This document shows, one piece after another, positions 42,555 to 53,272 of a stretch of 53,272 bases of DNA. The translations under genes and the position numbers were made by a program. The DNA is from Sphaerospermopsis aphanizomenoides BCCUSP55 (GTDB taxonomy: Bacteria > Cyanobacteriota > Cyanobacteriia > Cyanobacteriales > Nostocaceae), in NCBI RefSeq assembly GCF_001586785.1, contig NZ_LUFH02000032.1, forward strand, positions 1-53,272. The letters are read 5' to 3'. Under the pieces are notes generated by a model. The model had not been told where the DNA came from. It did not search any database and saw only the letters and a list, made by a program, of their open reading frames with translations. The first letter of the stretch is position 1. Every line of letters begins with the position of its first letter.

Positions 42555-44126
42555 TTAATTGGAATAATCAGTTAAAAAAGGTTTAGTGGTAGGACTACTG
42601 GCAGTATTAACCCGAATAATGGCACTCAATCCACTGGGTAGAACACCTAAAGGTCGGCTACTAACCTCTCTCACACCCAAAACAGGTATCCGTTCATAAC
42701 TAAGATTTCTTTGATTAGCAGGACTAGGACCAAATGCTCCTTGAAAAGACATACTCATCACCTGTCTTTCATATTCGCCTAACTGTCTACTCAACCAATC
42801 TGCTGTTTTGTGACTCACTCCTTGTAAAAAGATTTGTGTTCGGCAGTTGTTTAGTGCTGCGATTGTTTTTTCAGGAAATTGATCAATAGATTGACACATC
42901 AAAAAAACACTAGCTTTAGCATTACGTCCAATGGCGGTTAACTCTTCATAATCAAGATTTTTGAGACGAGGAGCTTCATCACAGATAATATAAGTAGGAG
43001 TCCAGTTATGTTTAGGATTGTTCATGCGACGATACATAACATTCATTACATAACTAATCATCACAGCGGCTAAACATGAGCCAAACTTACCATCTGCCAA
43101 GGATTGACCAATCACCAAAGTATGTCTGGAAGTACCATTTAAAGCTGGCAGTAAAAAAATACCACTAGCTCCATCACAAATTGCTCTAACATTTGGGTCT
43201 TTGAAAGGACTTAATTTATTTTGTAAAAAACTGATATCCATACCAAATCGGTCATCAGGAAGGTTCATATAAGAAAACAAATCAGAACCCCACTGACTCA
43301 ACGCATTTGGTAAATTACTTAACAATGTCTGAACAGCATTTCTATCTGTGATTAAATCAGCTAAATCACTGGGGTTTAATAGGATCAACTTTTGTTTTCT
43401 TGCTTCAACAACTACACCAAGAATAGCTGTCAACCACATAATATCGCGCTTCCAAAATGCGGCGTTATGGTCTGTATCGTTGTAGTTACCATAGATAGCC
43501 TCTGCTATCGCTCTAATTTCTTTTTCTCTACCAAATTTTTCCAATTCCTCCAAAAAATTCCAAACTACTCGATTACGAGTTGTACTTAAATCCCAACAGA
43601 CCAACTTTGATCCCGCGCTTTGTGCCAAACCAGCAAATCTATCTCCTAAAAAACCAGCAGCATCAACACAAACCAAGTTGCCCTTTAACATCAAGTTCTG
43701 TGCTGATTTTAACAATAACTCTGTTTTCCCAGAGCCAGTTGCACCAACAATCAAAATATGCTGATGCAAAAAATCATTGGGAAGCCAAATATCCGCAGAA
43801 ATAGATGCTCTGCTACCACGAAAGTTTACATATCTTCCTAGCCAAAAATCTCCATTTTTCAAGTTACCTGTAAACAAAGTACAAACCTCCTTTTGGCTGG
43901 CGGTTTGTGAGTAATCAAATAGTTCTTTATATCTCACAGAAGGCTTTAATGACTCTCCGGGACCAAGAATCAAAAGATTTTTACTGTTTACAGAAGCACC
44001 TACACTTTTAAATAGCTCATGAAATATCCATCTACTAATTTTGAGTATCCACCCAAAAAGTAAACCCAAAATCTGAAAGTAGATTTTGAAGATTAAAGCA
44101 AATACCCAAAACAGAAATCTTTCCAT
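42555..44126 (-). CDS. VirD4/TraG-like membrane ATPase
   Basis: This 523-residue protein has an N-terminal membrane hairpin (FLFWVFALIFKIYFQILGLL, residues 4-30). An ATPase domain follows: Walker A LIVGATGSGKTELLL (GATGSGKT at 128-135), a GFLGDRFAGLAQSAGS segment, and Walker B in TPTYIICDEAPRLK. Later, FLMCQSIDQFPE and NNCRTQIFLQG are typical of coupling proteins of type IV secretion. No relaxase or mating-pore gene accompanies it, so it is unlikely to serve conjugation alone. In this cluster it could move or thread a protein or DNA substrate, by inference from the family. Confidence 0.85.
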   Translation of the reverse strand: MERFLFWVFALIFKIYFQILGLLFGWILKISRWIFHELFKSVGASVNSKNLLILGPGESLKPSVRYKELFDYSQTASQKEVCTLFTGNLKNGDFWLGRYVNFRGSRASISADIWLPNDFLHQHILIVGATGSGKTELLLKSAQNLMLKGNLVCVDAAGFLGDRFAGLAQSAGSKLVCWDLSTTRNRVVWNFLEELEKFGREKEIRAIAEAIYGNYNDTDHNAAFWKRDIMWLTAILGVVVEARKQKLILLNPSDLADLITDRNAVQTLLSNLPNALSQWGSDLFSYMNLPDDRFGMDISFLQNKLSPFKDPNVRAICDGASGIFLLPALNGTSRHTLVIGQSLADGKFGSCLAAVMISYVMNVMYRRMNNPKHNWTPTYIICDEAPRLKNLDYEELTAIGRNAKASVFLMCQSIDQFPEKTIAALNNCRTQIFLQGVSHKTADWLSRQLGEYERQVMSMSFQGAFGPSPANQRNLSYERIPVLGVREVSSRPLGVLPSGLSAIIRVNTASSPTTKPFLTDYSN

Positions 44127-44178
44127 ATTTAAAACTTTAATGCCTCCAAAATTTATTCTTAGTCCTAAAGAGAGGAAC

Positions 44179-44454
44179 TTAATTGGGAGAAGGTTCAGAA
44201 GATGCCGATGGACTATTTGGAGTCTGCGTATTTGGGAATAGATGAGGATGTTGCTGTTTCAGTGCATTTAGCTTTGCTTGCGACTTGATACGCGCTATTT
44301 TCTCTTGCAGGGTTTCTTGATTTTGAGCAGATTTAGTTTTTGATGTCTGTCCACTTTGGGAAGCATTAGTTTGATCTCTAGCTTCTATTGATTTTTGAAT
44401 TCGTTTATCTATATTTGCACCTGTGTTAAGTGTTTTTTTGCCTTCTGGGTTCAT
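44179..44454 (-). CDS. small Gln/Ser-rich hypothetical protein
   Basis: This 91-residue protein is polar and low-complexity, with a central helix LQEKIARIKSQAKLNALKQQ and a Pro/Ser-rich tail. I cannot assign a domain. It starts about 50 bp upstream of the ATPase start on the same strand, so it may belong to the ATPase transcript. Short length leaves moderate confidence. Confidence 0.45.
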   Translation of the reverse strand: MNPEGKKTLNTGANIDKRIQKSIEARDQTNASQSGQTSKTKSAQNQETLQEKIARIKSQAKLNALKQQHPHLFPNTQTPNSPSASSEPSPN

Positions 44455-44519
44455 AGGTGTATCCTCTTTGATTTGAACTTATTATCTTTAAATTATTTGA
44501 TACCTGAATCCAAGAAATT

Positions 44520-44987
44520 CTAATTTAAATCCCACTTAAGAAAATAAAGATGATTCCCATTACCTTGCTTGACTTTGTAATTAAAGGATACATTTTTATG
44601 ATTGCCTACATCTATATTTAATTCAGTAACATTACCCCTAAAAATACTAATTTTTTGCTCTAAGTTACCGTCTAAATAAATTGAAAGCTGAACCATTTCC
44701 ATATTAGAATTATCTGGAATAGCTAGTTTTCCAGTCCAAGTTGTTGCACTGCTATCTACTATCTCACAAGTAAGCTCCCGTTCTCCAGAAGAAGATAAAT
44801 AAACCCAACTGATAGGATGTTCAATTTTTCTACCAACAGATATGGGATTTTCATATTCGTAAGAAGGTTCACCTCTAACTAAAACACAATTAGCGGATTT
44901 ACTATTAACAATAGCTGTTTTATCATAGATAAAACCTGAAGTAATAACTGAGCAGGTTAATAGTGTAGATAAGATAATTTTTCGCAT
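44520..44987 (-). CDS. exported beta-rich hypothetical protein
   Basis: A signal peptide is seen at residues 1-20 (KIILSTLLTCSVITSGFIY). The mature part is beta-rich with ISWVYLSSSGERELTCEI, WTGKLAIPDNSNMEM and VQLSIYLDGNLEQK, ending in LYFLKWDLN. It is clearly a paralogue of the 45070 gene (shared VQLSxYLDGxLEQ and WTGxLxIP motifs), which lacks the signal peptide. Function unknown; the pair may place one copy inside and one outside the cell membrane. Confidence 0.55.
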   Translation of the reverse strand: MRKIILSTLLTCSVITSGFIYDKTAIVNSKSANCVLVRGEPSYEYENPISVGRKIEHPISWVYLSSSGERELTCEIVDSSATTWTGKLAIPDNSNMEMVQLSIYLDGNLEQKISIFRGNVTELNIDVGNHKNVSFNYKVKQGNGNHLYFLKWDLN

Positions 44988-45069
44988 TTTATTGAAAGCT
45001 CCAATTCTTGTTATTTGGAAATCTGAGCAAATTTTAACTTCCGTCTTTGGCGTGGTTATTCAATGAAAA

Positions 45070-45372
45070 TTACTTTAAACTCCACCTCAAAATATAAACA
45101 TAATCACACCTTCCTTGTGAAATTTGATATTTCCATGAATAAATCTTATGGTTTGTGACATCAATTTTAAAATCAATAAATTTTCCTCTAAAAATATTTG
45201 TGTTCTGTTCTAACTGTCCATCTAAATAGAGCGAAAGCTGAACAGCTTCAAGTGAAGATGTACCTGGGATGCCTAATCTTCCAGTCCAGATGCTAATATT
45301 ACTATCTAATATTTCACCAGAAAATTCATTTAAGTGACCATAGTCTTCACCATAAATAAATGTATAGCTCAT
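45070..45372 (-). CDS. cytosolic paralogue of the exported beta-rich protein
   Basis: This 100-residue protein starts MSYTFIYGEDYG without a signal peptide and then follows the 44520 protein closely: IWTGRLGIPGTSSLEA, VQLSLYLDGQLEQNTNIF and YVYILRWSLK. It looks like a single beta-sandwich domain. The two genes are 83 bp apart on the same strand and clearly arose by duplication. Confidence 0.55.
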   Translation of the reverse strand: MSYTFIYGEDYGHLNEFSGEILDSNISIWTGRLGIPGTSSLEAVQLSLYLDGQLEQNTNIFRGKFIDFKIDVTNHKIYSWKYQISQGRCDYVYILRWSLK

Positions 45373-45451
45373 CGGTATTTATCTTTTAATTTTTCTCCTG
45401 CTTTGTATTTCAGTTTTTAAAGCTTTTATCTGACTGCTGACGGCTAAATAC

Positions 45452-46105
45452 TTACTGATAAACTGATAACAATGCTTTGACAAATTCATCTGCTTCTGAG
45501 TCACTACCATCAGATTTAGCAAAATATTTCCGAGCTAATTTAGGAACACGGTGCATAGTGTAAGAACAAACAGGAAATCTACCATCAGGGCAATTTTGAC
45601 AGGGTGATTTAGAATAAGTAGACCGGACTTTTAAGGTTAATCTCCAAACCAATCCAAAGAAGGTAAGAAACCCAATTCTCAAAATCACACCTAGCAAAGA
45701 AAAAGGTGTTAACCATAAACCTGCATAAACTAAAAAAGCGATCGCTATACCCAGTAAAAATCTAGCGAACATTTTATAGGTTTTTTTCTGAATCCAAATT
45801 TGCAGAATAGCGGGAATGTAGAGGATAACACCCAATGTCAACAAAACGTAGTAAGGTAAGCGCGTAATTATTCCTAAGTGTGGGAGTAAGGCAATACCTA
45901 CAGCTAACCCGCAAGTAATCATGGTACATCCCAAACACAGAGGTACTTTACCCACGTAAATAATATGATTGTGGTGGTGACGACAGGCAGGATGATGAGC
46001 TAATAAGGGAATCCGTTCTAGAGAGTTAGTAAACTCCCGGAATGCCTGACTTTGCAGAGGTTGTCCTGGATGTTGCGGCTGAGATTTTCTATGCACCCAC
46101 ATCAT
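45452..46105 (-). CDS. polytopic membrane protein, DUF2085-like
   Basis: Residues about 38-60 carry a Cys/His cluster (HPACRHHHNHIIYVG then VPLCLGC), as in DUF2085-type membrane proteins. Four membrane helices follow (TCGLAVGIALLPHLGI, YYVLLTLGVILYIPAILQI, FARFLLGIAIAFLVYAGLWL, GVILRIGFLTFFGLVWRL). A second Cys cluster lies near the end (CQNCPDGRFPVC). It may bind metal. The start ATG overlaps the stop of the 46102 gene as ATGA, so it is translated from the same mRNA. The physiological role is unknown. Confidence 0.7.
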   Translation of the reverse strand: MMWVHRKSQPQHPGQPLQSQAFREFTNSLERIPLLAHHPACRHHHNHIIYVGKVPLCLGCTMITCGLAVGIALLPHLGIITRLPYYVLLTLGVILYIPAILQIWIQKKTYKMFARFLLGIAIAFLVYAGLWLTPFSLLGVILRIGFLTFFGLVWRLTLKVRSTYSKSPCQNCPDGRFPVCSYTMHRVPKLARKYFAKSDGSDSEADEFVKALLSVYQ

Positions 46106-46272
46106 GCGTTTCTCCGAAAAATGAGGACAATAGTAGGTACAGCTTGATTACAGCAATTTGCTCTGGCAGAGGGATAAGCTGTTACTAAATCCCAACCTTG
46201 CTGTCCTAAAGCGTTACACTGTGTATTAACTTGTTCAAAATCAACTATTTGCACGTTATACTCGTATTTCAT
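46102..46272 (-). CDS. 56-residue DUF4177-like small protein
   Basis: This gene is easily missed for size. From the ATG at 46272, with AGGAGAGG upstream as a strong ribosome binding site, it encodes MKYEYNVQIVDFEQVNTQC, a glycine turn (LGQQGWDLVTAYP) and a final TIVLIFRRNA. This is the pattern of DUF4177-type beta-alpha proteins. Its stop overlaps the next start (ATGA) of the membrane protein, so the two are coupled. Role unknown. Confidence 0.75.
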   Translation of the reverse strand: MKYEYNVQIVDFEQVNTQCNALGQQGWDLVTAYPSARANCCNQAVPTIVLIFRRNA

Positions 46273-46514
46273 AAATTCCTCTCCTGACGTGGCTTTGATT
46301 ACCCGCTCTCAATTTTTACATCAATATTTTTACTGGTGATACCTTGGTAAACCAACTCAAAACAAACTTCAAACCAACGTTATAAAATGATCCGGAAAAA
46401 TGACCTATTCATCCCCAAATAGCTCTAAATTAAAGAAATAGCGACATTCGGCGTATTTTTTTTGAAAACGCTTGATTTTTGTTATCTATCTAGTCTTAAC
46501 AATTAAATTAATTT

Positions 46515-49139
<2,625 letters not shown>

Positions 49140-49272
49140 AAACCTATTTTAGCAAGACTTTCATGAATGGCTTACGCCAAGCTGTGCTAACAATTGATGT
49201 CCTAAATACTCTGTCTACGGCTATAACATTAATCAAGAAACCTGGGATATCAAAACTCACATCCCAGATTAT

Positions 49273-49305
49273 AGATCCCCGACTTCTTTAAGAAATCAGG
49301 GATCT
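49273..49305. terminator. hairpin with T-run downstream of the STAND gene
   Basis: AGATCCCCGACTTCTT pairs imperfectly with AAGAAATCAGGGATCT across this stretch, and a TTTTTT run follows at 49316. The block is a widespread Nostocales palindrome. It lies between converging genes, so it may terminate the STAND transcript and insulate the minus-strand neighbour. Confidence 0.5.
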
Positions 49306-49334
49306 GAATATTGCCTTTTTTAAGGTTGACCTAC

Positions 49335-49856
49335 TTAGGCAATTGACTGGCTTAATAGTTGATCAATATTAACGGGAACACTCAGCCGTGATTCTTCTAC
49401 ATTTTGTGGTAAATGACACCCACTAGGTTGTAAAATATCAGTATTAAAAACTTGTTGCGATCGCTCCATTATATCTAAACCAAAATGCTGTGAAAATAAC
49501 TGTTGAGTTTGCAGAAAAGAAGCATACATTTGTTGTTGATCAACAGTCCCCCGCAAACCATAGAAGGGAAAATGATGTACATAAGCACCAAACAATAATT
49601 GGCAATCGGCCATATACTTTTGAGTATCTAGTAAATGACAATGCCAGACTTTATCTATCACCCTATTAGGCACAAGGTTGGCTTGAGGATACAGCCAGAA
49701 TAACATCAAAAAACATAAATATTGTGCGATCGCCCAATCAGCTTGTCTATCAGTCAAACCCAACCCGGATTCAGGATACATCAGGCGATACTTCACAGAA
49801 CCAAATTCCAGCTGATTAGAACTTGGATGAAAAAATTGTAATAACTGTTTGTTCAC
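49335..49856 (-). CDS. GRDP/DUF1399-like protein
   Basis: I start at a GTG (49856) because AGGAG lies five bases before it. The product has DKVWHCHLLDTQKYMADC and HHFPFYGLRGT, signatures of the glycine-rich-domain protein (GRDP, DUF1399) family, in which the Trp-His-x-His and His-His-Phe-Pro segments are conserved. The family is found in plants and bacteria without a proven enzyme activity. The gene stands alone between the STAND gene and the second recombinase locus. Confidence 0.7.
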   Translation of the reverse strand: MNKQLLQFFHPSSNQLEFGSVKYRLMYPESGLGLTDRQADWAIAQYLCFLMLFWLYPQANLVPNRVIDKVWHCHLLDTQKYMADCQLLFGAYVHHFPFYGLRGTVDQQQMYASFLQTQQLFSQHFGLDIMERSQQVFNTDILQPSGCHLPQNVEESRLSVPVNIDQLLSQSIA

Positions 49857-50066
49857 AGTAACTCCTGTCACAACTACATTGTTGAATCAGAAGAGCGTAT
49901 TGGCGTTATTGCTCTGAATGATTTCTAGAGTTCTATCAACAGATGTATTGTTTGTTCTGCAAATTTAGAAAGCAAACCTTACAGGTAGGAGAGCGATTTT
50001 TTTTCGGGGGAGATAGCACTGGGAATACGGTAAGATGACCCAATGCCAGATTCTGAGCAACAACTT

Positions 50067-50113
50067 GGTATTGAGCCGAGATACGAGTAAAAACCTGCAA
50101 GATGGTCTGGAAA
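50067..50113 (+). other. putative recombination (att-like) site, right copy
   Basis: Contains TTGAGCCGAGAT, GAGTAA and CTGCAAGATGGTCTGGAAAC with the same spacing as the left copy at 10404-10450, in direct orientation. It lies 20 bp from the stop of the zinc-ribbon XRE gene. Two direct copies 39.7 kb apart are the expected layout of attL and attR for an integrated segment. Confidence 0.6.
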
Positions 50114-50132
50114 CGCTTACTGTGCATGGATT

Positions 50133-50591
50133 TCAAGAATTCCTACCCCCCTCCTTATAAGGTCTCCCACACAGAGGACAAAACTTATACCTCAACGACA
50201 CCACCAACTCACCACAATTGGCACAACTAGCCCGCAAAGGTGTACCGCATAGATAACAAAACCTAGCCCTGATTTCACTCCACATCGAATCCACAGCACC
50301 ACCAGGATTCCAACATTGAGGACAAAACTTAACCCCTTGAACCGCAGAAACTTCCTCCCCCTCAATCACAGCATCCAAATACTCTTGGGGTACACCAAGA
50401 GCCACCGCCAACCCACCAAGAGTGCGGCGATTAATCGAAAGCGTCAAACCCCGCTCAATCTTACCCACAGAACGAGAATGGATACCAGCAGCATTCGCCA
50501 AATCAAACTGAGTCAAACCAAGAGCCTTCCGCAGACGTAAAACATAAGCAGCAAGAGATTCACCAGGTCGAGGGGTCTTAAAAGTATCCAT
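50133..50591 (-). CDS. XRE helix-turn-helix protein with double zinc ribbon
   Basis: Residues about 10-70 are a Cro/C1-type helix-turn-helix (LRLRKALGLTQFDLANAAGI, SRSVGKIERG). Residues about 90-150 form zinc ribbons: CPQC, CYLC, CANC and CPLC pairs, eight cysteines in all, so two zinc sites. This is a small cyanobacterial regulator type found next to recombinases. It is divergent from the tyrosine recombinase at 50668 with only 76 bp between, so it probably controls that promoter. Confidence 0.85.
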   Translation of the reverse strand: MDTFKTPRPGESLAAYVLRLRKALGLTQFDLANAAGIHSRSVGKIERGLTLSINRRTLGGLAVALGVPQEYLDAVIEGEEVSAVQGVKFCPQCWNPGGAVDSMWSEIRARFCYLCGTPLRASCANCGELVVSLRYKFCPLCGRPYKEGGRNS

Positions 50592-50667
50592 AAAAAACTG
50601 TCAACTAACTCATCAAAAGATATATAATTTATAGATAAAAAACCTGATATTAAAGACATAAATTCCA

Positions 50668-51615
50668 GTGAAAACGGCCATAACATTAGCCACCGTAGCC
50701 AAAGAATTTTTAGAACGGACTGGACTAGCACCCAGCACCAAAGAAACCTACGAATTAACCCTATTAAAATTCCTGGCAGAGTATGGAAATTGGCCAATAG
50801 AAATTATCAGTAAACAAACATTAGTAGAGTATCTAAACAGCCTCAACCATTTAAAATACACAACCCACCACAAACATCAAGCAATACTGCAAAGCCTATT
50901 TAACTTCGCAGTAGAACAAGAGTATATAAAAATCAACCCCATCCGGGGACTAAAACAACGTCAACCAGAGCGAGAAAAAGGAGAACATAAAACCGACAAC
51001 ACAATCAGATACCTAACACCAGAACAACTCTCAATACTCTATCAAGCAGTAAAAGATGACCTGAGAATGAACGCCATAATTCACCTATTGCATCGCACAG
51101 GATGTAGAATAGGAGAGCTTTTAGCCCTAAACTTATCAGACATAGACATCAAAAACCAGAAATTCCAAGTATTAGGTAAAGGCAACAAACAACGATGGTG
51201 TTTTTATAGTGACGATGCCGCCCAATCCCTAGATAAATATTTAAAATACTCACGACATCAAAACAAACAATCCAGCAAAAATAACTCACATTCCCAAAAT
51301 TCTAGCAACGCATTGTTCACAGCACAACATCCAGTCACCCTCAAAATCAGTAGAATCAGCTATCACACATTACATGATTATTGGCGACAAATAACCAACA
51401 CATATCCGCAACTTCAAGGGATTCGTATTCACGACTTGCGGCATACTTATGCTACAGAAAGAGTAGGATTAATCAGCATAGAAGAATTACGTTCATTAAT
51501 GGGACATGAAAGCATTCAAACCACATTACGTTACCAAAAAGTGACCTCACAAAAAGCCGAATCAGCCGCCCGTCATGCCTTGAATATCCTCATCCAATCA
51601 GAAACTAAAAACTAA
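50668..51615 (+). CDS. tyrosine recombinase / integrase
   Basis: This 315-residue enzyme starts at GTG 50668. Residues about 8-95 are a core-binding domain (KEFLERTGLAPSTKETYELT). The catalytic domain shows the first Arg in RTGCRIGELLALN, His-x-x-Arg in IHDLRHTYAT, the later His in LMGHESIQTTLRYQ and the nucleophile Tyr in that same segment. It is not closely similar to the recombinase at 10728, so the two may recognise different sites. The divergent XRE gene and the nearby att-like motif make a mobile-element control region likely. Confidence 0.9.
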   Translation: MKTAITLATVAKEFLERTGLAPSTKETYELTLLKFLAEYGNWPIEIISKQTLVEYLNSLNHLKYTTHHKHQAILQSLFNFAVEQEYIKINPIRGLKQRQPEREKGEHKTDNTIRYLTPEQLSILYQAVKDDLRMNAIIHLLHRTGCRIGELLALNLSDIDIKNQKFQVLGKGNKQRWCFYSDDAAQSLDKYLKYSRHQNKQSSKNNSHSQNSSNALFTAQHPVTLKISRISYHTLHDYWRQITNTYPQLQGIRIHDLRHTYATERVGLISIEELRSLMGHESIQTTLRYQKVTSQKAESAARHALNILIQSETKN

Positions 51616-51861
51616 TAAAATCTCCTCACATTGGGTAATTATCCACCATAAAATTCTACAAAAAAACAGCCTTTCAAACTCATGGCAAATTGTGTACCCT
51701 AAAGAAGCTATAATACTCTTTGGTTGAAAAGTGAGGGATAAAAACATTTACCAGGGGTCAAGGTATCATATATAACTCATATTCAATTTCTGAGAAGGTT
51801 GTAAGTCTCAGTATATTTTCAAAATTTCCACCCAATCATATATGCTTCAAATATCACTTAA

Positions 51862-53244
51862 ATGACATCAATTGACCGTACTGCTTACCCCAAATTTAAA
51901 CAATTTCCTGACCCCAAAGAACTAGCAGAACTGTATACAACAACAGCCGCAGAAATCAAATTTGTCAAATCTAAAACCAAGAGTCATGAAGGATTACTGC
52001 GGTTAATGGTGATGTTAAAATCCTTTCAACGTCTGGGATACTTCCCTCAACCCGAACTCATACCAATAGCAGTCATCAAACATTTACGGTCGTGTTTAAA
52101 ATTACAAGACTCAATAAAAGCAACACCCTCCGAACGCCAGCGTTATACCTATAAAAATATTATCCGCGAGTATTTAGGGGTCAAACAGTATGATAAAACC
52201 GCTCAGAGACTAATAGCTACAATAGTTGCCCAAGCAGCCCAAATTAAAGACCACCCTGCGGATTTAATCAATGTAGCAATTGAAGAATTAGTTAAAGAAC
52301 GATACGAACTACCAGCATTTAGCACCCTTGACCGATTAATTCGCCACATTCGTTCAATGGTTAATAATCGTTTATTTGCACTTTGTTCTCAGGGACTTTC
52401 AATCAACGAGCAGATTTATTTAGACCAATTACTTGTAGTCACCAACAAAGAGGACGAAGATGATGAAAATGCCACCCTGAATTTACTAAAATCACCTCCT
52501 AAAAGTGCCAAATTGAGTGGGATTAAACTCCTGCAAAACAAATTTGATATGCTCATGACCTTTGGTAATGCCAAGCGACTTCTGGAAAATATTGCTCCTA
52601 GCAAAGTTAGACATTTTGCTGCATCCGCTAGAACTTTAGATATTGCGGAATTTCAAGATATTAATTTACCCAAACGGCGAACATTGCTATTATGTCTATT
52701 GTACGAAGCACAGATAAAAACTCGTGATTATCTGGTGGAGATGTTTATTAAACGTATCCTGAAAATTCAAAATAATGCTAAACAAAGATTGCAGGAACTA
52801 CGAGATAAACATCTGGTAGAAACATCAGAATTGTTAGCGACATTGGGACAAGTATTACAAGCATCCAAGCAAGCCAAAGAAACTCAGGATAATGCGGTAT
52901 TTGGAGAACAGGTGCAGTCAATTTTGGATGAACATGGTGGTGCAGAATTACTGCTGCAAAAATTAGATGAGATTGCGGCGTACAATACTAACAATTATCT
53001 ACCATTAATGTGGCGGTTTTATGCTGTCAACCGCAAAGCACTATTTAGTTTAGTGCGGTCTTTGGATATTCTCTCTACTTCGGCGGATGAATCGGTTATT
53101 GAAGCTTTGCAATTTGTGTTGGATAATGAACACAAACGGGCTAAATATTTACCTTGTGATATTGATTTGGATTTTATTAGTAATAACTGGCGGGCGTTAG
53201 TTGTAGCAGGGATTGAGCCGAGATCCCTGCAAAAACGGAAATAG
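51862..53244 (+). pseudogene. Tn3-family transposase, N-terminal part (DUF4158), truncated
   Basis: Residues 1-445 follow the N-terminal half of Tn3-family transposases: DPKELAELYTTTAAEIKFV, LKSFQRLGYFPQPELIP, VKHLRS-like VIKHLRSCLKL and later DYLVEMFIKRI. Full-length enzymes are about 950-1000 residues. Here the reading ends within a segment like the family's NNWRALV, followed by VAGIEPRSLQKRK and a stop. That end is encoded by the GAGCCGAGAT motif, so the gene was broken by recombination at this site and is not simply cut by the window edge. It is probably non-functional. Confidence 0.8.
53214..53240 (+). other. short att-like motif at the Tn3 transposase breakpoint
   Basis: GGGATTGAGCCGAGATCCCTGCAA joins the left block (TTGAGCCGAGAT) directly to the start of the right block (CTGCAA), without the spacer. 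It lies exactly where the Tn3 transposase homology stops. It may be a minimal or rearranged crossover site. Confidence 0.5.
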
Positions 53245-53272
53245 AGGCTCAAAACCCTTGCTATATCTAGAT

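Overview
The window looks like accessory DNA (plasmid or genomic island) of a filamentous, heterocyst-type cyanobacterium (Nostocales). The evidence is AT-rich codon use, more than a dozen HIP1 octamers (GCGATCGC), short tandem heptamer repeats, and gene families typical of that group: DUF1822, CHAT and NACHT proteins, zinc-ribbon Ser/Thr kinases, PP2C with FHA, and double zinc-ribbon XRE proteins. I saw no rRNA, tRNA or CRISPR array. All names are from reading the translations; no database search was possible.

Left part (1-10.2 kb) is a mixed accessory region. It holds an XRE regulator next to a PSN-repeat protein whose gene contains palindromic DNA repeats, an Rpn-type PD-(D/E)XK nuclease, a plasmid-style DnaN paralogue with a long N-terminal tail, a SAM methyltransferase, a Dda/RecD-like SF1 helicase, an acetoacetate-decarboxylase-family protein, a hypothetical, an HNH endonuclease and a coiled-coil protein. 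Three copies of a 103-bp MITE-like palindromic element lie between them.

A tyrosine recombinase (10.7-11.7 kb) has a lox/dif-like palindrome touching its start codon. About 0.3 kb upstream is a roughly 45-bp motif repeated in direct orientation about 39.7 kb away, at 50.07 kb, again beside a second recombinase locus. Shorter versions occur at 11.75 kb and 53.21 kb; the last sits exactly where a Tn3-family transposase gene breaks off. These look like recombination sites and may bound a mobile segment carrying the main cluster.

Between the two sites most genes are on the minus strand. First comes a triad of a sigma-like protein, DUF1822 and a CHAT-NACHT protein, the last split by a +1 frameshift at CUU UAG. 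Then comes an approximately 27-kb cluster (17.4-44.1 kb). In transcription order (right to left) it encodes a VirD4/TraG-like membrane ATPase, three small P-loop GTPase-like proteins, a large membrane protein possibly related to GTPase-associated proteins, a small related membrane protein, membrane proteins with FHA-like tails, several von Willebrand A proteins, four paralogous lipoproteins, a class-A beta-lactamase-fold hydrolase, a zinc-ribbon FHA protein, a PP2C phosphatase fused to a degenerate kinase, a membrane protein with a nonsense codon, and a zinc-ribbon Ser/Thr kinase with TPRs. I read this as an envelope-spanning Thr-phosphorylation and GTPase signalling or conflict machine. No assembly of this kind is known to me as a named system, and it is the main candidate for undescribed biology here.

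The right part (44.2-53.3 kb) has small paralogous beta-rich proteins, a membrane protein overlapping a 56-codon gene, a STAND (NB-ARC-like) TPR ATPase with a duplicated N-terminal module, a GRDP/DUF1399-like protein, an XRE zinc-ribbon protein divergent from a second tyrosine recombinase, and the truncated Tn3 transposase.
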